Assembly (NCBI GenBank): GCA_021186555.1
Contig: JAJKFL010000039.1
Location: forward strand, 22,396,733 to 22,460,732
Length of the DNA: 64,000 bases
Source of the DNA: Reticulitermes speratus
Taxonomy: Eukaryota > Arthropoda > Insecta > Blattodea > Rhinotermitidae
Direction of reading: 5' to 3'
Shown here: positions 1 through 13,690 of the stretch, piece after piece
Layout of the letters: each line of letters begins with the position of its first letter
How positions within the stretch are numbered: position 1 is the stretch's first letter
Notes under the pieces: generated by a model
What the model was told of the DNA's origin: nothing
Databases searched by the model: none
What the model saw: only the letters and a program-made list of their open reading frames with translations
Program-made: the position numbers and the translations under genes

Positions 1-59
1 AAGAAAAAGGTGGTGAGCTTTAAATGACACTTGCATCACAACCATCTTCGATCTACTGT

Positions 60-1010
60 ACATCCTCCTTCTAACGGTTAGCACTCTAGCAGTCCTGTAA
101 TTTGAATGAAGTGCACTGCATTGCCTAATGGGGCTCTATAATAGTCACTTGCTTTCATAATGTGTGTTCCCTGCTGATAATTTCCTAATTCATCTAAAAC
201 ACAAGAAATGTGAGACCATTTTTTCTCTGTCATGTCACCTTCCACAGGTAGGATTATTTGCCAGTCCCACTTTAATATGGGTCTCCCTTGTAACTGTGTC
301 CTACACGTAGCCCTGTCACTTGTCTTAACTGGATCCTACTCAATCCTACTTGTTCCCTAGGTCTTCGAGCATAGGACACCTGAAGGTGGCCTTCTGCATG
401 TTTCTGTCTAGGGGTGTGTTGTGTTCATCCAGTGCATGACAAAATCAGCATCTCTTTCTGAGACACTGCTGGTTGGTTCATGTTGCTTAAATTGATGTTC
501 AGAACTTGTTTTTGCCAATCAATTCATAATGTCATGTCTCTATTGCACGAGTCTTATGGCATTACTTTTGCCCAAAATGCTGTGGTGTGTTGTCCACAGC
601 TAAAGCTAAGCCCCTTCCTTGTGTTATATCCATACACCCATGCACCAATGCTGTCATTTGTTTATCGCCTATCTGAGTAACAGATCAGGCCTGAACTTCT
701 GTTTGGCAAATCCTGTTTCCCATTCACTTCTGCAGGAAATCTGATTGTGAATGACATATTGAATAACAACTTTTGTCACTTTATCAACCCCCCTCTTTGA
801 GATTGATTTCTTTCTCATGCCCCATGTCATGTTAGCTTGCCCATATAATATGGATCTGGACCTCCAATATTCAACACAAATGAGCCTATAAATCTGTGCC
901 TCAGCCTCAGTCTTCATGTTCAAAGGAAATGCAGGGAGCTCCAGAACATAAAATGCACTTGTAGGAGCCATCCTGATAACTCCAGTCAATCCTTGTCAGG
1001 CCAACTCTTA
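60..1010 (-). mobile_element. Non-LTR retrotransposon relic, RNase H/C-terminal end (R1/jockey-like)
   Basis: Reading the minus strand, 1010-669 is one open frame with the APTSAFYVLELPAF and EAEAQIYRL blocks typical of the region before RNase H. Past the break the frame shifts, but IGAWVYG followed by GLSFSCGQHTTAFWAK (about 660-560) corresponds to the RNase H core, and VTGLRVGHSYKGDPY with LKWDWQIILP (about 310-250) to the usual tail. Several stops and frameshifts make it non-functional. It lies in dynein intron 7, in the same orientation as the gene. Confidence 0.75.
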
Positions 1011-1055
1011 ACACTTTTAGTTCATACATCAATGTACAATTCAAACATTGCTAAC

Positions 1056-4000
1056 CTCATGACCCTGAACATGTGTAACAATCTGTGAAAACTGGGCTCC
1101 TCGTCTCTTCCAGTACTCCAACTCATCTTGTGGACCACTTGAGTCATTCTCCTTACGCAGCTGCTGACTCTCCATTAGCACCTGTTAAGAGAGAACCACA
1201 AGAAAACAAAATTCCCAAGTACTGTACACTGTGTCCTAAAATCCTTAGGGGACCTTTCTTCTACTTTGTCCTATGCTGTAAGCTGTACATACAAGGATTC
1301 CTCTATCCGGACCCTTTGCAGAGGGTCAGTAGTCTTGGTTTCGACACGTATGCTCCCTACCTGGCTTGGGCATGTTCTGCCCCTCAGCACACGAAACTGC
1401 AGTAAACTTAACAGAGCACAGTATCATTTCCAATGCAGTTATCTATGCACTATTCACTATGTAAAATATGTACAGTAATGTTATTTTAGGCAGGCAATGA
1501 GTTTTGATTTTGCTGCAGTTTGATAGTGAATATGATGACAAAATTGCCTCTTAGGGGCTGTGTGGGTCAATTTGTTGATAGTCTTGTTCTAGCAAGGTCG
1601 AGACGGCAAAGCATAATTTGAGCAACGGTACTAGCGAACAGAAGTGCATCAGTCGCAACATGCCACAACAGTAAGTAAACTACAAGATAAAAAGTGCACA
1701 GTCAAGCATCAGAAGAAGTGGTCAGTCACAATCCTGGTGGTGCAACAGTGTAAGTCCTGTGTGATAGTGTCAGTAAATCTCATGGAAATTAACACTAAAA
1801 TATTTCACAGCAGATCTGAAGCATTAATGTCATTATCTCTCTGTCTGCTACTAATAGCTGAACTACTGTCTTCTTTTCCCCCTGTACTCGTTACCATTTC
1901 TCCTCTCTGTCACAGAGGCTTACTGGTATGCATAAAGAGGGCTAAAACATTGTTTGAGATTGCATTTTTTGTGAATTTTCCTTATTTTGAAAGGAAAAAT
2001 AAGCTTTTTAGACTGTAACTCCTATAACCATACAATGTGACTGCATAACTTCTTGCAATAACATTTCATGCAGCCTACTTTCAGCTCGCTCCAAAGTACA
2101 ATTAATACTTTTCATTTTTTCTGTTTATTACATTGATGTAGAGCATTTACATAGAACAAAAGTCTTCAACATAAAGAATAAACCTTCCATGAGTAATGCA
2201 AGATTTATGAGTGAAACTATCGCAGCTACAGATAGGTATATCAACAGCATGAGTCTGTACCATACAACATTCCACGCTACACAATTCATGAAATTTAAAC
2301 AAGATACGTAATGTACATATAACACAACATTGTGGCATATTCACATAATGTTTGTACCTCCTCAGCTATCCTAACAGCCTCATGCCATTTCACCCAAAGA
2401 AAACGCTTTTATGGCAATTGAATGCACCAGCAACAATAAAACATACTTAGGTCTTCATGTAAAGTGCCCAAGTTTAACCACATTTGGGTTTTCTCAACAG
2501 ATTTTCATAAAAGTCCCCAATATTAAATTTTATAGAAATCCAGCCAGTGAAAGCCGTGCTGATACATGCACACAAATGGACAGGCAGACAGACAGATGGA
2601 CATGACCAAGTTAATGGGCTCTATTCACAACTATGCAAATTTGCCTCAAAACTGTTAAATAATGAATAATCAGTCAAATCCACTGTATCACACAGCACAC
2701 AATACTGGAAAGCCAAAACAGCTATTTTTAAGTGTTGAGGGATGATGTGAAACATTTCATTTACTGATCTTCTCAAACACTAAATAATTCCAGACCTGAC
2801 AGAAAAGTATGTCTAAGCAAAATATACACAGCATGAAAAGGACATGATGAATGCGGTATAAAAAAACAGTGTAAACAAGTGCAGTGTCTAAATATAAAGT
2901 AATACACCTCTTGCACTTTCTTCATCCAAGCTTTTACACGGTCCTCCAGTTGGGTCACTCGGTCTTGGTGCTTTATCAGCTCCCGAACATCATCCATGCA
3001 ACGTATAGTTGCCATAATATGTAGCTGGTCATCAAACAGGTTTGGCTTACCACACACTTCGTCACATACTGTAGCATACATGAGGCAGGCATGTATTAGT
3101 ACAGCTGGGATATTTTGTGTTACTTGAAACTACTTCCTACTTCAGGAAAGGTACACACAGGACACTCCCATGCAACAGTACAATTCACAACACTTAATAT
3201 ATACGTATATTATTTTTTATTGCAGCAAAGTTCTGATTTAATGAATTAATTTCCCATATTCTCTGTTGTTCATTACAATAGCCTACAATTCAACTGTAAA
3301 GGGGCACAGTGACAATTAGTGCACAAGAATAAGATATTCTGTTAAGTGAAGAAATCTAAAGAACTTGATAACCTCACTCCAGGAATTTCCTATATTGAGT
3401 AGTTTACTCACGTCGTTCCTTGTTATAAAATGAATAGAAAGGCTAAAAATAGTATAAGTAGCATCAACTAAACAAAGGCTGTAAGTGTTTAATCAACATA
3501 TAATTTCCTATGCATCTTTTGTCAGTACTGTGAGTGCTAACCTCTTAGAGCACTGCAAAAGGAACGGAGGCCTGGAAGCAGCTGGTTTTTAACTGTCGGG
3601 CAGTTCCCATCATCATCTTCTGTGTCAGGAGCTGGGAAAGCCAGTGCTTCCATAAAAACAAACTCCATAGTACGTTCGATAGATGTCACCAAACCCACGT
3701 GCTCGCCATCCAAAACTCCACAAAATAAATCCTGTATAGGATATCATTAGATACAGTACAACACTTAAATCTTTGGTCTATTGCACTAGATCTGATGCTG
3801 TGTCTGCAGCATACTGATGTACTACAAGCTTTGGCCAAGTGTGCTTCAGAGATTAGAAATAATAATAATGATTACTTAAGTTTAAAAATGCAACGCAGTT
3901 TTTAACAATGAAAATCTGATGGTGTTCTTTGTACACAAACACACAGACAAAGTTAAGGAAGATGGTAAGGGTCTGATGAAAGCTTTCTAGTCTGACAGGG

Positions 4001-7000
4001 CACCATTACATGTGTAAAGTCAGGAAAACCAGCACTTACTTAGGTTTTCTTAAATTTCTTACATTTCTGAAGTTTTTTAAATTGATATTTGTATGAGAAC
4101 TCCATCATGATAATTTTATGTATTTATACAATAAATGCCCTTTTTAAGAAATGAGTGTAGTCTTGTTACAAATTTTGTTCTCTATTCCAATTCTACTGTG
4201 CTGAAAAAAATTATCTAAAGCATGCAGAACTTTCAAAACCACTATCTAATGAATGGTAATAATTATTACCCTCCAATATTTACACAATATTTCCTCATGC
4301 TTTGAAATTACATGTTTTCAGAGAAAATGCATTACTGTACATATACGGAACTGGCATCAATTATGAATGACACTTTACCTCCATTCTGCCTTGTTTTCAT
4401 GGTGTAATGCCTAAGCACAGGGACACTTTTACCTTCACTTGGAATCTTAGGTTAAATAAGAAAGCACCTCCATAAAAAAATGTATTAATCTTCAAGAACT
4501 CTATGAATACTACTACTACTTACTATTCTAAGTGATTTTACATTTTGCCACACCTTATGAAAACCTTCTTCTGGTAGCTGCTTGCCAGTGTTGAGACGGA
4601 ACATGTATATGCAGATCCCAGTCAATGGCACCTGCCATCCATCTGTCAAAAACAACTTCTTTCTGTGTGTGCCATTGGATGAACCAGAAACCTTAGGCAC
4701 CACCATTTGCCCTCCACGACTTGTGCTGGGTTTAGTCTGCAAGCATGAAATGTAGCAGAATCAGTACTTTCATAATAATGCAAACTTTAATGTTAGACCA
4801 TTCATTTTTCTGATCAGGTAAGGTTGCTGACATTTGTTTGGCCTTTAATTTTTTCAAAGAGATCTAAGCACTGTGTGTCCTTGTCCATCTAGGTGCTTGT
4901 ACTTCATTTAGTTTTTCACAGATAGAGTGCATCTTCACATTTATAAATAGCAGGGACAAGTGGCTTCAAAACAAAAACATAACCTCAGTATTGGCAGCCA
5001 CATGTTTTAAATTAAAAACAGCATCTGTTCTTCAGGACACTCACATTTTCAGTAGTGGATGATGACTCTGTGTCCTCCACTTCCTGATAGAACCACAACA
5101 GTTTGTTGCGCATGTATGGCAGGAATAACTGGTTGATTTCATCTAGCTGTAACAGATATAAACACAACCATTAAACTAATAGAATGCATTTTCTGACCTA
5201 ATTCTCCCCTTAAATTTCATCATGAATAACATTTTTATTTGTCAGTGCTGTTCCTAGATACTTGAACTTCAGACATAATGTGACTTCAATTTGTTGTTTA
5301 GTCCTAGAAATGCTTTCTAAATGCCTTACATTATTTCTGTGGAATTTAATTTTTACCCAATTAAATAACACCACCAGAGGACACAAGTAGCCAATTTGGA
5401 TCATTCAGGTCAAGGTCTCTGGAGTTTCTTGGAAATTTCTAATGGCATATGAGACAAGAGTTAAGGAGATGGGGATTAAAAAGAAGCATTAAACGTAACA
5501 AATAAAACATAGTAAGCACAACAATTATGTATGTGTTCAAGAACATGGTTTCACTGCACCATGTTTCAGTTATTATTTACAGCCATCTTCATGCAGTTCA
5601 TTTGTATAGAAGACAGTATAAAGCATGCAATGCCACATGTCAGAATGTAAACAGTGGAATTCCAGTCTCTACATAAATTGTAACAGACATAAAAGTTTCA
5701 CAAAATTTCTTTGTATTTTTTTTTTTTTTATAAAATTGAAAATTGTGTAGTTTTGTTTCTACTTTGATCATCCATTATGTTGTTGTTTTCCATGGACTCA
5801 ATGTTGTTATTTGTGTTTACACACTAGTGCAACACTGTGGATTTCGTGAATATATCCTGTCACACATTCTGCAAGATTACATATGTTGTACAGAACGTAA
5901 GCATGTTCCTGTTCTAGAAGTTTTCAGAAACTTAATATTTTATTACATTGTGGAGAGCTACAGATGATGTGATGTGTGCTTAAGAATTTATCATCAGCTA
6001 CAGCTCACCACAACCTAAGACTGAGGGATCCCACAGATTACATTCTGACATACATGGTGTACTATACTTACAAATAAACTGCCTGAAGATGGCCATAAAT
6101 ATTAGCCAAAACATACTGCAAGAAAACCTTGCTATTAAAAAATTAATCAGTGTGCTAAATATCCATTTTATTTATTGTGTTTAACACCCGTATATAGCAG
6201 AATGTGGATGAACCAAGCAAACAAAGCATTAAGTACCCTATTTTAGACCAGTATTAACTGGAAATCTACAAACTATTTAGCTACATACAATTAAGTACAA
6301 GTTTTGTTCAATCAAATTTAATTAAGAGTATTTGATATCTGGGAATTCCAAATTCATATACAATGTCACATAATTACTCTGTCAAAACAGTAACTACTGA
6401 ACATAGTGGCCACAGCGTTGGTTGCTAGCTATACTATTTATGTATTCCAACAATGTAAACGTGAAGAGGCGTATCAGTGTTCTTTTTCTTCTCATATGTT
6501 ATGATACATATGGCATTGTTATGCATGCACACCCATACAAAGATAAAAAATATGGCATTCCTACTAAGTATGTGATAATATTATTTTTACGTCTTGCCAC
6601 TAGTCAGTATTAATAATCCATTATTATAGAAAGCCGCTATGTTTCCTGGTGATGACTTTCAATAAATACATACAAAATACCTAACCTAACCTAATGTAAC
6701 CTAACCTAACACAACCGAACCTAAACTAACAGTCCGCACTGATGTCCGACTATTGTATATCGATATCCACTCAACGATCAATTAATTAAGTGAATCAGAT
6801 TTACAGAGATAGAAAATGCTGGACTAAAACTTCACCTTTAATTTTTAAACAGTGTCTTTTATCTCAGTCTGCAATAATTTATGTATTTATGAATACGTAA
6901 CTTCACTCAAAGCTTTCGAAACTCAGGGCACTGTTGCCTTCAAAGAGATAATCTGTATTCAGAGACGTGATCTACCCGATAATGGAGGTAACATGTTACC

Positions 7001-10000
7001 CTGAAATGCTGGCACACGTCTACCAAACTACACGTCGTCATATCCCAGACGGCAGCCATGTGTGGTCACCGCTATGGCCATCTCAGACCTTAGGTTTCGA
7101 AAACTCCATTTCGTTACGGACTTCCAAAGTAGGGGGTTAAGATGTGAATATGGGTTGCACGGTATTCAGACGTGATTTCAAGCAAGGGTGCGATGTTTGA
7201 ATGGAGAAGCAAACATACCATATTTCCGTCAAATATGTAGTCCATGAGGTCCCCGCGAGGAAGACCCGTAGTATCGATGAGGAGCTGGAAAGTATACTCC
7301 AGACGCGGGTCCATTTCCCCACGACGAGCCTTGCGCTCACACTCCTCCCTACGTCTCTGTGACACAAATAAACATCGAAATAAGTACAGGTGATTCATTT
7401 CCAAGTCACATAATGACACTGCTTCAATGGCAAATGTTTTATATCTCTAATTCTTAAATCGTGGGGTAGGCCCCTTGCTGTATGAGAGTTCCACGCATGA
7501 GGCAAAACATTTTTATAAAAATCACTTTACCTGTGCCCTATACGGATTTATAATTAGTTTATCATTTTGGAGCGTGTTTGTACCATCATTACAGCACAAA
7601 GTTTTAATTCTTTACAGAGCGAAGCTCATCCAACAATAGGCCGTATTCTTTTTATCTTCACGTAAACACGTAGCGTCTGATGTGTGATTCCAGGTTTTCA
7701 CCGCGTTGCTGATGAATATTACAGTCTTCTGGGATACAACAATGTATTAATTGGCAATTTTCTTCCGACTACCCTGAAAATGGAGGCCGCAAACTCGTCC
7801 ATAACGTCGGTAACAAGACATTCACTAGCACAGCGTCACATCCCAAAAAACTGGAATTTTCACTTTACAAAATCAATCGGATATTTTGAAAATATAGCTG
7901 TTTATTCTGAAAATAAAATAAAACACTCAAATGTGTTATGTAATAAATGCCGTGTTATTTTGCGTTAAATGGCGCAGTACACACAGTTGGCACTGTTCTC
8001 TCAAGGGTTAAATAATGTTAATGTAAATACGTTTTTTTTTTTTTGTAATTTACGAATCTTACTCCATTACTTCTGTTTTGAAATACTCTAAAATATTGCA
8101 TTCAGCCCATTTTAACAAATAAATTTAAAAAATCGCACTTCTTTTAATGCAGACTCTCAAACATAAAGGCAATCAATTGTTGTCTAGAACGGGAGGCTAA
8201 GGGGATTTTAGAACATGAAGAGACATAGAAAAAGGCAGCAACCCACTGTTAGGCCTATATAGCGTCGAATTCAATGGAAAACCGCCATGAATTGTGATTA
8301 GCATAGAATCTTAGGGAGAAGGTTCTTGAGTTCTTGGATGTGCTATCCGGAAATACTGTGAAAAATAAGAATATGTCACGCTAGCACATTATTCGGACGC
8401 AATTAAAAACTCATCCCTCGCAGTTGGAGAGTGTTGGTGCTTACTCGTTTGATTTACATGTTATCCAAAAACAATTGTCAGGCACATACATAAATTTCTC
8501 AACACAAGAGTGAAATATTTTCCATGTACGTTATTTGTGATGTTGCGTAATTACGTAGATTTTATGTTACTTTACTGCAGTGCATTTACATAATTCAAAA
8601 TTAATCGTACATATGGAGATCAAATTTTATATCTACATATTATGCTTTTTTTTTGTAGTTCGTTAAATATTCTCCTACTCGTTGTGAAAGTAGCAGACTC
8701 AACCAAATCTATTAACAATTCGGCCCGTTATTGAACACGATCTGAACCACTTCCATTCAAATACCCCACACAACCCACTTTGGTACTTGACGGTTCAGTG
8801 TTTTATGTTCCGTTGCAATTTTTTGAACTATGATGTATTTAAAGAATAAATATTGTCTCAGCTGCATATAAAGTAAAGATTGAAGGCCGTTAAGACTGAT
8901 AAGAGAAAAGTTCATTTCGACATCCGTCAGTGCTAACAGTGACCCTCAGTTTTTTTGCATCTTGCATGCCTTCAGCCATTTTTCAAGAATCCGTACTCTC
9001 ACCACAGCATAAACAAACCTCCTTTTTAAAAGGAGTATATTATTTGCAGCTGTTTATATTTTTGCGTCATCTTCAGATCTTAATTTCAAGACCACGTCCA
9101 ACCCAGCCAGCAACTAAGTCCTAACAGTCGGATGGGACCCACCCGTTGGAAACACCGATATGGACAAAACATACCAAATTTAATGAAATTCCGCTAAGTG
9201 GTTTGTGGGATTAACCTCTTGAGCAAACGAAAAATTAACACCAGAGACCTATGAGTTCACTTGGTGCAAGTACGCAAAACGTAAATTTTGCCACACCTGT
9301 ACAATGTCTCCAGCATCCTCTTCATTATCTGAGCCAGAGTTGGAATAATTATCCACATGAGCAGAGTGAGGTCCATGCACGAACATGGTCAACTCATACA
9401 AACTTTCTTAACACACGATATCCTTCCTGGCAAGCGGATGTCACTTCGCTGGGGGTTGTTGGTGGACATGCAAATACCCAAGTGGCTGACAAACAGCCTT
9501 ATATGTAGGCCTGGAGGGCGGTATAAACAGCAAACACACCACTCCGCCCCACCTAATCCGAACCCATGGAGCAACATGCTAAACCGTCTTTGCATTGATC
9601 CTTCCCTTTTGAAAGGACATCGCGTGCGTCATTCAAATGTTCATAGTCTCAACCAGTTGTTGATTATTCTGTCACTTTTTACATCCGAAGTAAGAGTGCG
9701 TACAGAGTGACGATGTTGCAGGCAATTCTTTGACTAGCTGAGGAACTACTAGCTTTTTAAGAAGAACTTTTCTCTATGGCGTTAGTTAAAGGAGAACGTA
9801 AGTGAAATATAGGAGTACTAAAATATTCAGAGCAATTACCTTTTGTTACAGCAAATGTGTTTCCGTTAAGTTAGCTTCATAATAGAGGAAGTACAGCTCA
9901 CTCTTTGATTAAAGTAGATCAAGTAAACTGCCTCTTCGCCTTTCTATTGGGGTTTTCGTAAATTAAGTTTTCTCTCCATTCAACAGAATGATTTTCATTG

Positions 10001-12606
10001 GGAAAATTTTCGAACCTTCTCTCACTTACGTAATATATAACTACAAAAGTCATCTTGTTTTCCGCCTACAGCAAATGTATTTCCGAAATTATAAAGAACC
10101 CAACGGTGTGCTACAATTGAAATTACTACGTAATATGCTTTATTATATTTCTAATTCTGCAATTTGTTTAAGCAATATACTGTAAGCAGCGGGTTGAAAT
10201 GGTTTTCAGAAAGAGGTACATGCTGAAGCATCATTTAAAATTTTGCGGAAAGAAGAACGAATAAAAATATATCATAAAGAGAATTATTACAGTGCAGGTC
10301 CGCGAAAGCGCGGCGTCTCTGAGGCCTACGAATTCATTGATTATTGTGAAAACGATTCTAGTGCCAACAGCTAAATATGAACGAAGCTTCCATAGAATAA
10401 ATATACAGACATCATATCACCTCAAAGTTTTTCATTTCAAATTATTTATATATCAGCTTTAGTGTTCTTGAAATTATAAATTCAAACCAGATGAATACGT
10501 GAAGGCGTGGCTTCCGAGTGGCAGGCCTGCTGAAGATACTGCTTGTAGAGAAAAGGAGGAAGCAGAAAACACAATGCTGAATACAGTTCACTATGGGACA
10601 TTCTATACTTCAGGGATCGGCAACCCGCGCCCTCGCTCCCACTTCTTGTTGCCCGCGGACACCTAACGTCATCTGAGCAATTTTGATTTGTGAACCGAAA
10701 ATGCGTGTGTCCAAATATTTTGAGCTTGGCACTGATCAGACTTCAGTGCAGATGCAAATGGAGATGACTAAATTACAAAATTACAAGTTGAAAAACTTTT
10801 ACGAAGAAAGTGCTAACATCATTTGATGGCAATTACATCTCAAACAAAGTTACCTACTTTAAACTTTCTAAAAAAGGAAATTTTGTTCCAGGCTTGCATG
10901 CTACAATACGCATTTCTGTTCCATGATTCAAAGTAGATATTCGCAAGCTCGCGCGGAACACCCTACTTCAGAAATACCATTGAAGATTGTGATATACGAA
11001 TGTAAAGTGAGATAAAAATGTCTCTATAACGGTGTGTTCGAAATAAAGAAAGGCGTCATTTTTACGACTGTGAAATAAGTGTAGGGATGTATATTTTTGC
11101 TACGGCATAACCCATCACTTCATTCTCAGAAATCTGCTACTTATTTCCTTATTAATGTATCAGACACAAGCGACCCGCTATATAAAGCTGAAAGCCGAAT
11201 GCTGCCAGCAAGTGCCAAAAGTTTGCCGACCTCCTATAGGCCCTCAAGACAAATTCTCAGCCTTTACACTGATATTACGTTTGATGACAGCCAGGCACAG
11301 GCAGTTGCCTTGTGGCGCAGACCTTGAAATTTTTATCTATAATATGCAGGAAAACAGAAAGAATATACATAGGCCTAAATTACACTGATGGAACACAGAA
11401 ATAAACAGATATTTCCGAGTTGTAAGTTATTGGGCATCACAAAACAATAAGTGTTGCTGGTTTCAACGAACTGCTGAGTTAAAGAGTATAGAACGATGAA
11501 TAATATTTTCCGTCGTAATCATTCGTCTATCATATGGGGCATGAACCATGGGCCCATTAGAGACGCAGATGTAGAGTCACATACTTACAGCTCACAAAGA
11601 TTATTACGATGACGATGATGATGATGATGATGATGATGATGAAGATGAAGATGATAATGATGACAATGACGACGATTCTGATACAGCGCACGTAAATATA
11701 GAGTATCAATGGACTTCAAAGAATTAACATAATAGTTAGAATATATAAAAGTGACAATTTGTTGCATCACTGATCTGGTTTTACAGGTCGAACATGTCCT
11801 AATGTGAGCACGGCCTCCTAGTCAGGTGTTCCGAATTCCAATAAAAACGCATCTTTTTGGGACCAAATACCTGACAGAGAATAAGATATTCCTGCACGGA
11901 TCATTTCTAACCATACCATCATCAGTAGGGCATATTCCTTCCAGTAAACAGTGCAAAGCGCGAGAAAATGAACCAGTATATGCACGTACGTGTGTGTGAT
12001 TGAGTGTGTACACACCACCAACTCGATATTTCGCCCACAGAACACAAAAGGCAATATATCATTCGACGGCCAGTTAATTCAATCTCCTATTATTTAATGA
12101 CAATCTTTGTAATTCACAATACAAACTCCAGCCTCCAATGATAGGACGGTAATAAACGAATTTAGAAGGATGTGGAAAGAAGCGGACGTCGACTAATTCA
12201 AGATACAATCCCAGAATATGCCTGTAGGGTTGGGGGGGGGGGGGGGTCTATGAAAACCATTAAAAAATCTCGTTCAGAACAACTGGTCTCTTCGATTAAC
12301 CGATCACCCGGTGTTATTTGTACAAGCAAATAATATGAACGCATAGCGGACAGGTCTAAACTGTCCGTTCGCTAGCATGTCTTTATCACCGATAACTATG
12401 TTTCTGTCTGCAATATACGTCAAAACTACTGACGTACACAAAATAAGAAAGTACGCGTTGGAACAAATGTTTGTTCAAATTTAATTTCATACTTCCGCTT
12501 ATGTTAAACACATTGAGAACTAACAAAATATAAATTTCAATCCTTTCTTTATTTGGCCTAGCCAGTTAGGACTTACCTTACTAAGCTCCTCATCGTTGTT
12601 TGCCAT
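1056..12606 (-). CDS. Dnah5/8-like: Axonemal dynein heavy chain, DNAH5/DNAH8 type (N-terminal 310 codons, 3' part outside window)
   Basis: Motor subunit of the outer dynein arm of cilia and sperm flagella; only the N-terminal tail, which binds other dynein chains, lies here. Exons (minus): 12606-12577, 7356-7219, 5146-5045, 4736-4554, 3731-3542, 3068-2908, 1181-1056. Phases agree at every junction (all phase 0 except phase 1 between exons 5 and 6). The ATG at 12606 has an in-frame TGA three codons upstream and a GTAAGT donor ten codons later. Family resemblance rests on collinear blocks: PRLEYTFQLL then DEINQLFLPYMRN then LLWFYQEVED near the start, then LFLTDGWQVPLTGICIY, then a helical LPGLRSFCSALR region, then KAWMKKVQE followed by DELEYWKRR. 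These follow the order I know for DNAH5-class N-termini. DNAH5 and DNAH8 cannot be told apart from this piece. Exon 8 and later would be left of position 1. Intron 1 is about 5.2 kb; intron 7 carries a LINE relic. Confidence 0.88.
1182..2907 (-). other. Dynein intron 6
   Basis: Intron between two confident dynein exons, AT-rich. I see no gene; short open frames on both strands lack family features. A (CAGA)-type run near 2580-2600 is the only simple repeat. Confidence 0.6.
5558..6114. repeat. Inverted repeat pair with CTGAAGATGGC-type core
   Basis: The segment 5560-5617 is repeated in reverse orientation at 6058-6114; both arms carry an ACTGC(C/A)TGAAGATGGC core followed by an AAACAT tail. 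By eye about 80 percent of some 54 aligned positions match. The core resembles conserved blocks of dispersed retroelements, including the hammerhead-like segments of Penelope-type elements. It lies in dynein intron 2; no ORF is recognisable between the arms. Confidence 0.5.
6681..6731 (+). repeat. Interstitial telomere-like (CCTAA)n tract
   Basis: About 50 bases made of CCTAA/TAACC units with a few substitutions, the complement of the insect telomeric repeat TTAGG. It sits in dynein intron 2. It could be a remnant of telomere-repair synthesis or of a telomere-repeat-associated retroelement; no element is recognisable next to it. Confidence 0.65.
7684..7905 (+). repeat. Dispersed repeat with GTCTTCTGGGAT motif, copy 1
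   Basis: Starts with a block like TTTTCACCGCGTTGCTGATGA and AGTCTTCTGGGATA, found again near 30130 and 48055/48230. A downstream open frame encodes LKMEAANSSITSVTRHSLAQR, reminiscent of peptides translated from repeats in cockroach and termite databases, so the frame is taken as repeat-derived rather than a gene. It lies in dynein intron 1. Confidence 0.45.
9712..9792 (+). mobile_element. RTE-type LINE 3' end fragment
   Basis: Contains TTCTTTGACTAGCTGAGGA, a run related to GAAGAACTCTGCTCCATGGA and a GTTAGTTA end, the same 3' terminal segment as the longer copies at 18077-18401 and 60290-60675. No coding part remains. Confidence 0.6.
11608..11660 (+). repeat. (GAT)n/(GATGAA)n microsatellite
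   Basis: About 50 bases of GAT trinucleotides with interspersed GAA and AAT units. The minus-strand frame gives a poly-His run that has no support as a protein. Confidence 0.85.
12232..12246 (+). repeat. Homopolymer G15 tract
   Basis: Fifteen consecutive G inside a repeat-like segment (12165-12280) that resembles the SINE-like segment at 16600-16790. Length is likely unstable or uncertain in the assembly. Confidence 0.8.
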
Positions 12607-13690
12607 TCGTTTTCAATCAAGTACACTGCTATTAAAACTGCTGTAATGATATCAGAACGGTATGAAGCACAATTTCCCCTGTCTTGGTAATCTGTCACAC
12701 AACTGAACTCAAAAATGAGGTGAGTCGACCCTACATGTTGGCTCCACCTAACAAACTGTCCTCGGTCTAGAAGGAAACCTCCGTCGCACGTAATGACGTT
12801 CATCTGTGCCTCCTATTTTTATTTCGTCATGTTAGTTTCCCTCTCCCCTTAATTACCTTAATAGAGGAATATACATTATAGTATATAAGCCTATGGGAAG
12901 TTTTAGTCAGGCATGCGGGCTGTCACGAGGCTACGAGCTTCTGCTTATTTTCGAGACAGAAGATCCATACAAATGAGAAAAAGAAACTAAAAACCTAATA
13001 GTTTGCATAGTAGTTTACGTCACAGCAGGGTATACACGTATGTCTAATATTTTGTCTCGCGTGCTGTGTGCCCATTTGCTGTGTTTATAACATAGAAGTA
13101 AAAATGCGATGGAACAGCTGGCACAGAAAAATGTTAAGGTAAGGAGATTCCTCAAATATCAGGCAAAGGATAACTGTTAACATGAAGTAAAAGGAATTTC
13201 CAGTTTTTTTCCTTTCAGAAAGAACATTTCTTGGTAGTAGTATTATTATCGTCATCGAATTACTGAATTCACTTGGATGTGCTGAAATGCGCAACGGCAA
13301 TTTTTGTAACCTAACTAAATTTCTATACCTAAAATTAATAAATCCGTGCGAACGCATTTAAGTATCCAGCAAGTTGGCTCAATCAGTAATGCTTCTGACT
13401 GCTTGGTCTTCCATAGTCACTCCAAGTACGCAGAAGGCACAATTCATTATTCACTAATGACCTTAAAATTCTCTCTGCTAGCACACAGGCTGGCCTGCTA
13501 TTCGGCATCCTCAGAAGCTCACCCCGTGTGTGTCTCAACGCTTTTCGATTTGAATAGCGCCGTTTCTTTTCTCTCCTCTATCTGTTTCTTTAAATTCTTC
13601 TTCTTCTTCTTTAGCCCTTGTCTATTAGGCCCTCTAGCCTGTTCCAATTCAGGCATAACTTCTAAAACTACAAATATTTTAGGAATTTGA
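12607..13690. other. 5' flank of the dynein gene
   Basis: Holds the presumed promoter and 5' UTR of the dynein gene, but no TATA box or initiator can be named with confidence. A tRNA-like GTTGGCTCAATCAG block near 13372 hints at an old SINE start. The minus-strand ORF covering 12803-12573 overlaps the first dynein exon in another frame and is rejected. Confidence 0.4.

Larger units (their letters stand above)
7972..12576 (-). other. Remainder of dynein intron 1
   Basis: AT-rich intron sequence with a short RTE tail fragment, a GAT microsatellite and a 15-base G run listed separately. The open frames at 9251-9710 and 11097-11388 overlap one another in different frames and show no domain or coding signature I recognise. 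Confidence 0.5.

Noticed and set aside
11585..11770. Minus-strand frame with a poly-His run
   Set aside because: It is only the translation of the GAT microsatellite.
12573..12803. 76-codon minus-strand ORF
   Set aside because: Overlaps the first dynein exon in a different frame and has no features.
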